DNA of 39,790 nt from an uncultured Georgenia sp. (GTDB lineage Bacteria; Actinomycetota; Actinomycetes; Actinomycetales; Actinomycetaceae). Shown here piece after piece: positions 17,002 to 26,600 of the stretch. Within the stretch, counting starts at the first letter, position 1. Every line of letters begins with the position of its first letter. The notes beneath the pieces were generated by a model. The model saw nothing but the letters and a program-made list of their open reading frames with translations. It searched no databases and was not told the DNA's origin. A program made the position numbers and the translations under genes. The stretch covers positions 1 through 39,790 of the forward strand of contig NZ_CALGNQ010000043.1 of the NCBI RefSeq assembly GCF_937958535.1, written 5' to 3'.

Positions 17002-18669
17002 TCAGCCGGCGCGGAAGCGGTGGGTGAGCGCGTCGACGAAGACGGTGCCGATGTCGGCCGGGTTGCGGGCGAGGTAGCTGCGCCCTCCCGTCTGCGCGGA
17101 GATGAGGCGGAGCACCTCCTCGTCGGTCCCGGTGCCCATGCCCACGGTGATGATCGGGATCGGTTTGGCTGGGTCGATGCTCGCCTGGATCTCGGCGAGC
17201 AGCTCGCTGAGCGTGATGCTGTCGTCGTCCTCGTTCCGGCCGTCGGTGAGCAGCACCACCGAGTTGACGTACCCCGGCTCGTAGTTCGCCTGCACCTCCC
17301 GGTAGGCGGCGAGCACAGTGTCGTACAGGCCGGTGTCCCCGCCTTCGACGGTGTGCTGCGGCAGGGAGGAGGCGGCGGCCAGCAGGGCGTCCCGGTGCAG
17401 GCCGTCGCCCGCCTGGGAGTCGAGCTGGGCGATCGGGACGAGCTCGGTCCAGTCCGCGCCGCCGGGGTGGTCGGTGGAGAAGATCCACAGCCCCACCTGG
17501 GAGGTCATCGGGAAGACCTCCAGGGCGGTGTGCGCCGAGGCGGCGGCGAGGGCGATCCGGGTCTGGTCCCCGACCGGCTCGAGCATCGACCCGGAGACGT
17601 CGATGACGGCGAGCATGCGCATGTCGACCGCGACGATGTTCCACAGCGCGACGACGGCGTCGGCGTCGGCGAGCGTGGGCGCGGTGAGCGCGGGCTCGGT
17701 CCCCTCCGGGATGCCGGGCACCTCCGGCGGCTCCCCCTCCGGGAGGCGGAAGCCGGCGTCCTCCCGGTCCGGGACGCCCGCTACCCCGGTGATGGACTGC
17801 TCCAGGGCGGTGATCGCGCGTCGCGTCTGGTCCTCCTGGTCCGCGGCGGGCACCGGCACCCACGAGTAGACCAGGGCCCCCGTGCCGTCGGCGGGGACGA
17901 CGGCGGTGAGCGGGACGTCGGGGTTCTCCTGCCGCTGCCGGTAGATCTGCTGCTCGGTGGCCGCGACGGCGGTGGCGTCCTCGCCGTCCTGGCTCGCGTG
18001 GGCGAGCAGCTCCTCCTCGGTCCGGGCCTGGCGGGACATCCGGATGATGTGGGCGCCGAGCAGCTGCTCCCCCTCGGGCGAGTCGCCGATCGCCTGGTCG
18101 GCGGCGTGGAGGAGGAGCATGCTCGTCGTCGACTCCTCCGGGTCGCCCAGGCGCAGCTCGAGCGGGCCGGAGAGGATCGCCTGCCACGGCTGCGGGCCGC
18201 TGAGCCCGGTGGACTCGGCGAGGGAGTTCGGCACGGCCAGCACGGCGAGGCTGGTAGCCAGCGTGGGGCCCGGGCTGAGGCTCGGGGCGTCGGCGCTCTG
18301 GTTCACCCGGTCCACCCAGACGTCGGAGTCCGGGATCCACACGTCGGGCCGCGCGGTGCCCTCGCGGATCTGGTCGGCGGTGACCGACGACTGCGCGGTG
18401 GACACGCTGTACCGCACGCACTCGTCGTTCTCCTCGACCCGGTCCGCGGCCGACTCCACGACCGGCGCGAAGTCCTCGGTCGTCGTCACCTGCACGGTGA
18501 CCAGTGCCTCACAGGCCCCGCCCCCCGCGCCTTCGCCCCCCGTGGTGGGCGGAGCGGTCTCGTCCTCCCGCAGGATCGCCCAGGCGACCACCGCGAGCAG
18601 AGCGATGACCACGAGGAACCCGAGGATGCTCGCCAGGTTCACCCCGCCACGCTTCGTTGCGCTGACCAT
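17002..18669 (-). CDS. Membrane-anchored solute-binding and VWA-domain protein
   Basis: 555 residues from the ATG at 18669. One N-terminal TM helix (about 12-33) anchors an extracytoplasmic protein. Residues about 50-310 resemble a bacterial extracellular solute-binding domain (RPDVWIPDSDVWVDRV segment). Residues about 350-550 are a von Willebrand A domain with an intact MIDAS metal site: D357-x-S359-x-S361, T446 in GGDTGLYD, and D476 in LLTDGRN. Such fusions are common in actinobacteria, where they are thought to bind a ligand or protein at the cell surface; the ligand is unknown. The start is set by a TACGTT box 6 nt upstream. The frame reaching to 18813 is not needed. Confidence 0.85.
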   Translation of the reverse strand: MVSATKRGGVNLASILGFLVVIALLAVVAWAILREDETAPPTTGGEGAGGGACEALVTVQVTTTEDFAPVVESAADRVEENDECVRYSVSTAQSSVTADQIREGTARPDVWIPDSDVWVDRVNQSADAPSLSPGPTLATSLAVLAVPNSLAESTGLSGPQPWQAILSGPLELRLGDPEESTTSMLLLHAADQAIGDSPEGEQLLGAHIIRMSRQARTEEELLAHASQDGEDATAVAATEQQIYRQRQENPDVPLTAVVPADGTGALVYSWVPVPAADQEDQTRRAITALEQSITGVAGVPDREDAGFRLPEGEPPEVPGIPEGTEPALTAPTLADADAVVALWNIVAVDMRMLAVIDVSGSMLEPVGDQTRIALAAASAHTALEVFPMTSQVGLWIFSTDHPGGADWTELVPIAQLDSQAGDGLHRDALLAAASSLPQHTVEGGDTGLYDTVLAAYREVQANYEPGYVNSVVLLTDGRNEDDDSITLSELLAEIQASIDPAKPIPIITVGMGTGTDEEVLRLISAQTGGRSYLARNPADIGTVFVDALTHRFRAG

Positions 18670-18675
18670 GTGTAG

Positions 18676-18681
18676 AACGTA
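18676..18681 (-). promoter_or_regulatory. -10 box (TACGTT, minus strand) for the VWA gene
   Basis: The complement of 18676-18681 reads TACGTT. Six nucleotides separate it from the ATG at 18669, the leaderless geometry seen at several other genes here. Confidence 0.55.
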
Positions 18682-18746
18682 GCCCCTCCGGCAGCGGCCG
18701 GAAAGGGGAACGGCCCGATCGCCACGAGGAGTCCGGGATCGCGGAG

Positions 18747-18752
18747 TACGGT
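18747..18752 (+). promoter_or_regulatory. Possible -10 box (TACGGT) for the lipoprotein gene
   Basis: TACGGT fits TANNNT. Transcription from about 18759 would leave a 40-nt G-rich leader before the ATG at 18799. Divergent from the VWA promoter 66 bp away. Confidence 0.35.
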
Positions 18753-18798
18753 GACATGGCCGGTGCGAGGGTCGTGCCAGGGGGGTTGGGGGTCGTCC

Positions 18799-19464
18799 AT
18801 GAGGTGGAGCCATCCGGCGTTGCTCATCGCCACGGTGTGGGTGCTGGTCGGCTGCGGGGTGGTGACGGACCCCACGGAGGTCACCCCCGACGTCTACGTC
18901 GAGACCCCCTCACCCAACCCGCGTGCGGCTGCCGTCTTCGGGCAGGACAACGTCGACGACGCAGTCGAGCAGCTCACCGGCTTCGCCCTGTCCGAGGCCT
19001 ACCCCCCGGAGTTGCTCGACCCGCAGCGGGAGGACTACAGCGTCGCGGACCTCGCCGGTGACGACGTCGTCGAGCACCTCACCCCGGACGCCGCGGAGGG
19101 GTGGACCGAGCTGGTCGAGGCGGCCCTGGCGGGGGACGCGGAGGCCCGCAGCATCGTCCACGTCATGCGGTTCTACGACGTCGAGCGGCGGTGGACGCTG
19201 CCGGAGGACGATCCCGTCGTGGCCAGCCAGCAGATCACCGACATCGTCCTGGAGGTCGACTCCAGCGGTGGGGCCGGTCAGGAGCGCCTCGTCGTCTCCT
19301 TCCACCACGACGTCTCCCTGGAGTACCGCGAGGACGGCAGGCCGGTCGGGATGGACATCGCGAAGGAGATCACCTACCAGCTCGCGCCCGTGTCCGACCC
19401 GGACGGGCCGGGCTGGCTGATCGCCGGGTTCGACGGTGAGTTCGAGGTGGTCGACTGGTCATGA
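18799..19464 (+). CDS. Putative lipoprotein of unknown function
   Basis: 221 residues from the ATG at 18799, starting with a lipoprotein signal peptide: MRW, a hydrophobic core, then lipobox LVGC with the lipidated Cys at 19. The mature part opens with a Pro/Thr/Glu-rich linker (about 24-40) and continues as an acidic alpha/beta domain ending in an IAGFDGEFEVVDW strand. The layout suggests a small NTF2- or immunity-like fold, but I do not recognise a family. The frame also has a GTG at 18751; the lipoprotein signal favours 18799. The last 6 nt overlap, tail to tail, the end of the convergent metallopeptidase lipoprotein gene, so no terminator separates them. Confidence 0.7.
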   Translation: MRWSHPALLIATVWVLVGCGVVTDPTEVTPDVYVETPSPNPRAAAVFGQDNVDDAVEQLTGFALSEAYPPELLDPQREDYSVADLAGDDVVEHLTPDAAEGWTELVEAALAGDAEARSIVHVMRFYDVERRWTLPEDDPVVASQQITDIVLEVDSSGGAGQERLVVSFHHDVSLEYREDGRPVGMDIAKEITYQLAPVSDPDGPGWLIAGFDGEFEVVDWS

Positions 19465-20868
19465 CTCCGGGCCGGGCGTGACAGGTCCGAGCGCGCCCGC
19501 CTGGCGCAGGGTGTCCACCGCGTCCGGCAGGTGGGCGAACGCCGCCTCGACGTCGGCCGGCTCGGCGACGCGGTGCGCGTTGTCCCGCAGGTACTGGCGG
19601 ACGGCGTCGTCGAAGGCCTCCGGGCCGGCGCGGCGCCGGGCCTCGAGGAGCGCGGTGCCGCCTGCCGTGTAGATCCCGGCGACGTAGGCGGCCGAGGCGT
19701 GCTCGTGCTGCGCCCAGGCGGTCATCGGCTCCCCGACCCGGCGGTCCGCGTGCGCCGGCGCTCGCGTCGAGGTGAGGTCGTCCCCCTCGACGAGCGCCTG
19801 GGCGTAGGTGGCGAAGGACTCGTCGAGCCACGGGTGGGCGGCCTGGTTGTTGCCGACCAGCCCGTAGAACCACATGTGGGCGACCTCGTGCACGACCAGC
19901 CACCCGTCCTCCGGCAGGTCGAGGTCGCCGAACTGGATGGCCCCGGCGACCTCCACCCCGTCCGTCTGGTCCGGGACGACGGTGATCCACAGGTCGGAGT
20001 AGGGGAAGGGGCCCAGGCGGGCGGTGAGCTCGCGGATCGCGGACTCGACCTCCGCGAGCCACCGGTCGGGGGAGGCGCGGGTGCCGCTGCGCGGGGTGCC
20101 CAGGTGCACCCGCACCCCCGCCAGCGTGCGGTGCACGACGTCGAGGTCCCCCACCGTGACGGCGACGTCCCGCACGGCGGGGTCGGTGAAGCGGTGCACG
20201 GCCCGGCCGGTCCCGGTGCGCTCCGCGGTGCCGGTGACGGCGCCGGTGCCCAGCACCTCGTACCCGGCCGGCGCGACGACGGTGAGGCCGTCGAGCCGGA
20301 AGGTCTCGCTGGTGGCCATCTCCCCGACGACGTCGACGGCGGGGTCGGTGGCCCAGCCGCGCCCGCGCTGCCACGCCAGCATCGGGAAGGCGGTGGCGAA
20401 CCAGGCCGCCTCACCCGTGGCGGACACCCCGACCCGCTCGTCGGTGCCCTCGCCGAGCGTGAGCGTGAAGGTCAGCTCCGTGCGCACCGTCTCCCCGGGC
20501 GGCACGCAGCGCGGCAAGGGCACCTCGACGAGCGTGCCCGGGTGGTCGGCCGGTGCCCCGGCGCGGTGGACGACGGGCAGGGCACGGGTGCCGTCGACCC
20601 GCACGTCGGCGATCTCCAGGGCGTTGCCCTCGACGGCGGTGGCGGGCTTGTTCGGCCACGCGCGGAAGACGAGCTCGCACACCTCCCGGTCGGGGGTGAA
20701 GGTCACCGTCTCGCGGCCGTCGACCGAGTGCAGGTCGGAGGCGACGACGAAGAGCAGGTCGACGACGGGCTGTGCCGGGTCGGGAGCGGGCCAGTCGTCG
20801 CTGGCCGACGAGGCGCAGCCGGCCACGACGAGGAGGGCGGCGAGCGGGCCGCAGAGCCGGCGGGTCAT
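19459..20868 (-). CDS. M1-family metallopeptidase lipoprotein
   Basis: 469 residues with a lipoprotein signal (lipobox VAGC, Cys18). The gluzincin zinc site is intact: H327-E328-x-x-H331 and, 18 residues on, E350 in LDESFATYA. The N-terminal beta domain precedes it, and the C-terminal helical part is short. The spot of the aminopeptidase GxMEN motif, upstream of the zinc site, reads AGAIQF (308-313), without the Glu that binds a free N-terminus in classical M1 aminopeptidases, so substrate recognition may differ. It is the last gene of the NRPS operon; its ATG overlaps the PPTase stop (ATGA). It would act on the outer face of the membrane. Not recognised below family level. Confidence 0.85.
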   Translation of the reverse strand: MTRRLCGPLAALLVVAGCASSASDDWPAPDPAQPVVDLLFVVASDLHSVDGRETVTFTPDREVCELVFRAWPNKPATAVEGNALEIADVRVDGTRALPVVHRAGAPADHPGTLVEVPLPRCVPPGETVRTELTFTLTLGEGTDERVGVSATGEAAWFATAFPMLAWQRGRGWATDPAVDVVGEMATSETFRLDGLTVVAPAGYEVLGTGAVTGTAERTGTGRAVHRFTDPAVRDVAVTVGDLDVVHRTLAGVRVHLGTPRSGTRASPDRWLAEVESAIRELTARLGPFPYSDLWITVVPDQTDGVEVAGAIQFGDLDLPEDGWLVVHEVAHMWFYGLVGNNQAAHPWLDESFATYAQALVEGDDLTSTRAPAHADRRVGEPMTAWAQHEHASAAYVAGIYTAGGTALLEARRRAGPEAFDDAVRQYLRDNAHRVAEPADVEAAFAHLPDAVDTLRQAGALGPVTPGPES

Positions 20869-21623
20869 GACGGCATCGTGCTGCCGGCCCCCGGGGTCGC
20901 GCCAGCCAAGAGCTCGTCGCCGTCCCGTTCGGTGACGTCGAGCCAGGTGACCCCCACCGCGGCGACGCAGCCCACGAGACCCTCCCGCGGGGTGAGGTCC
21001 CGCAGCGCCAGCATCGCGGTGCGGCCGGCCCGCGGGCTGCGCAGGGCGGCGGGCCGGGTCGGGGCGGTGACGGCCACCGACCGCATGGGCAGCGTCAGGC
21101 CCGCGCCGGTGGCCTTGAGCACGGCCTCCTTGCGGGACCACCACACCGCCAGGGCGTGGGGCCGCGCCTCGGGGGCCAGGGCGCGGTAGTCCACCAGCTC
21201 CGCCGGGGCGAGGATGCCGGTGCCGAGGTCGCTCAGCGCGTGGGTCTCCCGGACCGCGACGGACTCGACGTCCACCCCGACCGGGACGTCGTGGGCCACG
21301 GCGACGGCGACCCGGCCGCCCGCGTGGGCGATGCTGAACTGGACCTCCGCGCCCGGCCCCACCAGCCGGGGCTTGCCGTGGTCACCGCCGCAGCGCAGGC
21401 ACGTCGTGTCGACCCGGAGCGCGGTGGGGGCGGTCCCGGTCCATGCGGCGAGCCGGAGCCGCAGCAGCGCGCGGGCGGTGACGAACCGTGTCCGCACCGT
21501 GCGGTGCGCGAGCTGCCCGGCCCGGCGGCGCTCCACCTCGTCGAGCAGCGCGTCGAGGCCGGGGCGTTCGGTCGTCGTCGCCCACCACACCTCGCAGCGC
21601 AGCGGGTCGGTCGCGTCGGTCAT
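20865..21623 (-). CDS. 4'-phosphopantetheinyl transferase (Sfp type)
   Basis: 252 residues. It transfers phosphopantetheine from CoA to the active Ser of carrier-protein domains. The family signatures are intact: GVDVE at 116-120 with the Mg-binding Asp118 and Glu120, and WWSRKEAVLKATG at 161-173 with Glu166. The N-terminal RRRAGQLAHRTVRTRFVTARALLR segment is typical of Sfp/EntD-like enzymes (key residues R, F47 and A50). Its ATG overlaps the stop of the BPL_N-like gene and its stop overlaps the peptidase start. Placement in the operon implies that its substrate is Ser573 of the NRPS carrier domain, though it could serve other carriers too. The open frame reaching upstream to 23624 is shadow. 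Confidence 0.92.
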   Translation of the reverse strand: MTDATDPLRCEVWWATTTERPGLDALLDEVERRRAGQLAHRTVRTRFVTARALLRLRLAAWTGTAPTALRVDTTCLRCGGDHGKPRLVGPGAEVQFSIAHAGGRVAVAVAHDVPVGVDVESVAVRETHALSDLGTGILAPAELVDYRALAPEARPHALAVWWSRKEAVLKATGAGLTLPMRSVAVTAPTRPAALRSPRAGRTAMLALRDLTPREGLVGCVAAVGVTWLDVTERDGDELLAGATPGAGSTMPS

Positions 21624-22291
21624 CTGCGCATCAGCTCGTCGAGCAGCTGGAGCCCGAGGTCCTGGGCCCCGACGTGGGGGAGCCCGGCGTCGGCGAACCA
21701 GTCGGCGCTCGCCTCCGGGTGCGGACCGCTGACCCCGACCGCGCCGTCGCCGTACGGGGCCACGACCGCCGCCGCCAGCCCGTTGTCGTAGACGGCGAGG
21801 ACGTCGGCCGGGCCCCGGAGCGGGTCGAGCGCGAAGTACGGGCCGTCCTGGAAGTACACCCGGCGCGGCTCGCCCCGCCAGCGCACGGTGGCGAGCGCCT
21901 CCGCCTCGTCGGCGACGCTCGCGCCGGGGGAGGCGATGTACTGGTCGGTGTCGCCGGGCAGGAGGGCGAAACCGGGGGAGCGGCCGGCGAGGTAGCCGCC
22001 GAGGCAGAAGCCGAGGTACCGCCCCCCGCCCCGGACGAAGTCGCGGATCACCCGCGCGTGGCGCCGCAGCCTGCGGTAGGCGGGCCGCAGCTGCCCGCCG
22101 CCGGGCTGGGCGTACAGCACGGCGCGGGCCAGGGCGTCCGGTCCGAGCGCGAGCGGCTCCCGCGGCCCCACGTAGGTGACGTCCAGCCCCCAGCGGGAGC
22201 GGCGGAGCAGGTCGGCCACCGCCTCCGGGCACCCGGGTGCGGCGGCCGGACCGCGGTAGACGAGGGCCAGCCCGCCCGCCGACGCGCCCAC
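21620..22291 (-). CDS. BPL_N / class-I amidotransferase-like protein
   Basis: 223 residues from a GTG at 22291 with AGGAG 7 nt ahead. It resembles the N-terminal glutamine-amidotransferase-like domain of eukaryotic biotin-protein ligases (BPL_N): AVLYAQPGGGQL, then GRYLGFCLGGYLAG with Cys96 at the nucleophile-elbow position, and VYFQDGPYF. No biotin-ligase domain follows. The catalytic triad is not certain from sequence, and the biochemical role of stand-alone BPL_N proteins is not established. It lies 9 nt behind the acyltransferase gene and is ATGA-coupled to the PPTase. A role in modifying or hydrolysing the NRPS product is possible by context only. Confidence 0.7.
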   Translation of the reverse strand: MGASAGGLALVYRGPAAAPGCPEAVADLLRRSRWGLDVTYVGPREPLALGPDALARAVLYAQPGGGQLRPAYRRLRRHARVIRDFVRGGGRYLGFCLGGYLAGRSPGFALLPGDTDQYIASPGASVADEAEALATVRWRGEPRRVYFQDGPYFALDPLRGPADVLAVYDNGLAAAVVAPYGDGAVGVSGPHPEASADWFADAGLPHVGAQDLGLQLLDELMRR

Positions 22292-22300
22292 CGGTGACTC

Positions 22301-23608
22301 CTAGCGGCGCCCGCCGGTACGGGGGCCCGCATGGGCACCCGGTGTCGCGAGCATGAGGTCGCGGACGCCGCGGGTGACCACCGCCACGCCGGCCTCGAGC
22401 GGGCCCCGGGCGTACCGCCGGCCCCACAGGAGGGCGAAGATGACCACGAGGAGCAGCTGGATGACGAAGGTCAGCACGTCGCTCGCCGGCTGCGGCGGGA
22501 GGCTCGTGAGGAGCAGGTGCCCGGCGTAGAGGGTGAGGGTCATGCTGCCCGCGGCGGCCAACGGCACGACCAGCCGCCCGGCCACCCGCCCGAGGAGCAC
22601 CGACACGGACAGGACCGCCAGCGAGGTGCCGATGGTGAAGGCGAGGTCGAACGGGGTGGCGCTGTGCGGCGTCGTCACCGCCAGCCACCACGGGCTGGAC
22701 GTCGGCAGCACGCCGCCGCCGGGGCCCCACACGAGGAGGTCGGTGTACTCCGCGGGGGACATCGTCTGCAGGGCGACGGCCTCCAGCCGCTGCCACCCGC
22801 CGGCCACGCTCATGAGCAGCCAGGACCCGACACTCGACCCGACGGCGAGGGCGACCCCGATCGCCCCGATCTTCAGCACCACGCCGCGCGAGCCCAGCGC
22901 GCAGCGGCCCACCGCGAGGCCGGCGCACACGTAGGCCAGCCAGGGCAGGGCCGGGAACGCACCGGTGAGGGTGAGGTCGATCGTCAGCCGGACGGGGTCG
23001 GTCAGCAGGTCGGTGAAGGTGGGGTTCTGCTCCGCGGCCACCGGCAGCTCCGCCCGCACGACGTGGCTGAGCACCGGCATGACCACCGTGATGCCGGCGG
23101 CCAGCGCCACCAGGGCGCGGGTGCTCAGCGACAGCAACGGGACGGCGAGGAGGAAGAGCACCCCGTAGTAGGCGAGGATGACGCGGGCCGTATCGGCGGG
23201 CACCGCGTAGCCCAGCAGCAGGCCGAACGCTCCGATGAGCAGGGCACGGACGGCGAGGGAGGTGGCGGCGGCGTCCCGCCGGCGGCCTGTCGGTCGGCGG
23301 CGTCCGCCGCTGCCGAAGGCGATGCCGACACCGGCGAGGACGGCGAACAGCGCCGAGGCCTTCCCGACCGACAGCACCCACGCGGCCGACATGCCACCGT
23401 CGGGGCCGACGGGCTCGAGGAGGTGGACCGCCATCATCCCGACGAGCGCGAGGCCGCGGGCGAGGTCGACCCCGACGAGGCGTCCCGCCCCGGCGGGGCC
23501 GGGGCCGGAGCCACCGGCCGAGACGTCGGCGGTGGGCTCGCAGGCGTGGGGGATCGTGACGGCGGGGTGGTGCACGGCGGTGGGCGCCACCGTCTGTGAA
23601 GCGGTCAT
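22301..23608 (-). CDS. Multi-TM acyltransferase (HGSNAT/DUF418-like)
   Basis: 435 residues. After a 40-residue polar N-terminus, the segment RLVGVDLARGLALVGMMAVHL opens the first TM helix and is typical of HGSNAT-catalytic/DUF418-type integral membrane proteins (key residues D48, R51, H62). About ten further TM helices follow, with a WGRRYARGPLE end. Members move acyl groups across or at the membrane, using acetyl-CoA in the characterised eukaryotic enzyme; in bacteria the substrates are mostly unknown. It is ATGA-coupled to the NRPS gene, making it the prime candidate to acylate or export its product. Confidence 0.8.
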   Translation of the reverse strand: MTASQTVAPTAVHHPAVTIPHACEPTADVSAGGSGPGPAGAGRLVGVDLARGLALVGMMAVHLLEPVGPDGGMSAAWVLSVGKASALFAVLAGVGIAFGSGGRRRPTGRRRDAAATSLAVRALLIGAFGLLLGYAVPADTARVILAYYGVLFLLAVPLLSLSTRALVALAAGITVVMPVLSHVVRAELPVAAEQNPTFTDLLTDPVRLTIDLTLTGAFPALPWLAYVCAGLAVGRCALGSRGVVLKIGAIGVALAVGSSVGSWLLMSVAGGWQRLEAVALQTMSPAEYTDLLVWGPGGGVLPTSSPWWLAVTTPHSATPFDLAFTIGTSLAVLSVSVLLGRVAGRLVVPLAAAGSMTLTLYAGHLLLTSLPPQPASDVLTFVIQLLLVVIFALLWGRRYARGPLEAGVAVVTRGVRDLMLATPGAHAGPRTGGRR

Positions 23609-26600
23609 CGGACAGCTCCTTCACGACGTGCTGTGGAGGGGTGGGGGGCGCGTCGGCCGGGCTGGGCCGGGATCCCCCGCCAGGACGTCCCGGGCAGGAG
23701 GCTCTCGCCCTTCATCACCAGGGAGAGCGGGGCGAGGGTGCTCTCCTCGCCCAGGACGGAGTCGTACAGGACGACGGCGCGGGCGCCGACGTCGGCGCCG
23801 TCGCGCAGGGAGATGGTCGACATCTTCATCACGCGGTCCTCGAAGAGGTGGGTCTGGAGGGAGGCGTGTGCGCCGACGGCGACGTCGTCGCCGATCTCGA
23901 CGAGGTCGAACTCGGTGAGGTAGGTGGTGTCGACGAGGGTGCGCCGGCCGACCTTGACCCCGAAGAGCCGGAGCAGCGGTGCCAGCAGGGGGCTGCCGCT
24001 GAGCATCGCGAGGAGGGCCGGGACCGCCGCGCCCTCGTAGATGCCGGTGACGAACTCGGTGCGCCGCACGAACCCGCTCCACAGCGGCTCGACGCGGCGA
24101 CGGTACCGGCCGACGACGACCCACTTGACGGCGGCCACGGTGAGCACCACGCCGAGGCTGCCGCCCAGCGCGACCACCGGGGTGGCCAGCACGGTCACCA
24201 CCGTGGGGGAGGCCGCAGCGACCGGGGAGAGCGTGAGCAGGGTGACGAACGTCGAGAGCGCCAGGAGCGAGGACGGCAGCACGATGCGGAGGAACTCGAT
24301 GAGGTAGCGGTTGCGCACCTTTCGTCGGGAGGGTCGGTAGGTCTGCGCCTCGGTGAACTCGTCGTACAGCTCGCGCCGGGGCAGGTAGATCGCCGGTGAC
24401 CCGAGCCAGGACGTCCCGGGCGCGGTACCGGCGACCGACGGGACGGACTGGACGCCGATGAGCGAGCCGTCACCGAGGTGGGTGCCGGAGGGCACGAAGG
24501 AGGCGTTCCCGACGAAGGCGCGCCTGCCCACCGTCGTGGGACGGAAGGCGACGTGCCCGTTGCAGTACGTCGCGCTGCCGACACTGGCCATGTCGGCCAC
24601 GAAGGTCTCGTCCTCCAGGGTGAGGAGGTCGGGGTCGATGTTGGCGATGGTCGAGACCTCGGCCCCGCGCCCCACCCGGGCCCCGAGGGCACGCAGCCAC
24701 GGCGGGGTGTACAGGGTGGCGTACAGCGTGTTGTTCAGTGCGATGCTCTGCTCGAGGAGCTTGTCCCCGAACCACTTCTCCATCCCGAGCTGGGAGCGCA
24801 GGTGGTGGATCCCCACCGGGGTGGCGGGCAGCGCGAGGCGCCGGGCACCGAGGATGAGCACGCAGGTGGCGGCGACGAACACCGGCCCGGACAGCGCGGT
24901 GACGAGGAAGGCGGGCAGCAGCCCGCGGGTGAGGAGCATCCACCAGACCAGCGCCACGACCGGGGCGCTGGCCAGCAGCGGGAGCAGCTCGAGGAAGGCG
25001 AGGCCGACCCCGAAGGCGGGCAGCAGCCGGCGCGGCCACTGCCGCGGGGCCTCGTCGCACTCGGCCATGAGCTCGAACACCGGGTCACCGGCGGACTCCT
25101 GGGGCCGTGCCGGTGAACCGGACCACGTGGCGCCGTCGGGGACGCGTTCACCGGCCTGGAGCAGGGACTGCTCGCGCAGGATGGCACCCCGGCCGACCTC
25201 GCAGGGACCCACGAGCACCGCGTTCGCGCCGACCACGCCCTGCTCGCCGATCTCGATCGGCCCGACGGTGAGGACGCCGCCGGCGATCTCGAAGGCGTTG
25301 AGGTGGGTGGCGTACCCGACGGTGGCGCCGTCCCCGAGGTGAACAAGGTGCGGCAGCGGGATCTCGGCGGTGCCGATGTGGCAGGCCTCCCCGACCCGGC
25401 CGCCGAGGAGCCGCAGGTAGGGCGCGGCCCACGGGGAGCCGGAGAGCACCGACAGGGGGGAGAGGGTCATCGCCTTCTGCACGGCCCACACGCGCAGGTG
25501 GGTCGCGCCGTAGAGCGGGTGGACCCCCGGCCGGATGCCCGGGGTGAGGAGGCGGACCCCGACGACCGGGAGCAGCCAGCGTCCGACGAGGTAGGACAGC
25601 GGGAAGAGCAGGACGAGCTGCTGGATCATCGCCACGCTCGGCTCGCCGCCGTGGATGCTGTAGACGATGCCGACCGGGAGCAGGAAGACGACGAGGAGGG
25701 AGTACACCCACCCGAGTTGGGAGAGCGCGAACGCCGCGATCCGCCACCGCGCCGGCGGCTCCGGGCGGGGCGGGCGCACCTCCTCCGGCTCGTCGCCGGA
25801 CTCGAGGCGGGACATGTCCTGCTGCCGCGCCAGCGCCCGCACCGTGGGGTTGGCGTAGAGGTCGACGATCGACAGCGAGGGCAGGGTGGCGCGCAGCTTG
25901 GACACGACCGTCGCCGCGAGCAGCGAGTGGCCACCGAGGTCGTTGAAGAAGTCCGCCTCGACGGACAGCGAGCCCTCCGGGAGCCGCAGCACCTCCTGCC
26001 ACGCCGCGGCGATCTGCCGCTCGGTCTCCGTCTCCGGGGCGACGTAGTCGCCGTCCCCGGCGACGAACCGCGGCCCCTGCGGGTCGGGCAGCGCCTTGCG
26101 GTCCGCCTTGCCGCTGGGGAGCATCGGGATCCGGTCGACGACCTCGAGGTAGGTCGGGACCATGTACGGCGGGACGGTGCGCCGCAGCTCGGCGTGCAGC
26201 CGGGCGAGCAGGCCGTCGTCCCGCGTCGTGCCCTCGGTGAGGACGAGGTAGCCGGTGAGGTCGCCGCCGCTCTCCGAGGGGAGCAGCTTGACCACGGCGG
26301 CCGCGACGTGGTCGTCGCGGAGCAGGACGCTCTCGATCTCCTGGAGGTCGACCCGGTTCCCGCGGATCTTGACCTCGCTGTCGGCACGTCCGAGGTACTC
26401 GATGTCCCCGGCGGGCAGGAACCGGCCGAGGTCGCCGGTGCGGTACATCCGGGCGCCCGGCGGGCCGTCGGGGTCGGGGACGAACCGCTCGGCGGTGAGG
26501 TCGGGCCGGTTGACGTAGCCCCGGGCCACGCCGGGGCCGCCGACGCAGATCTCCCCGACCTCACCGAACGGCACCTGCTCGAGGTTCTCGTCGCGCAGCG

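Noticed and set aside
18756..18758. ATG just after the TACGGT box as lipoprotein start
   Set aside because: It is in the wrong frame and only 3 nt from the -10 box; the lipoprotein signal peptide begins at 18799.
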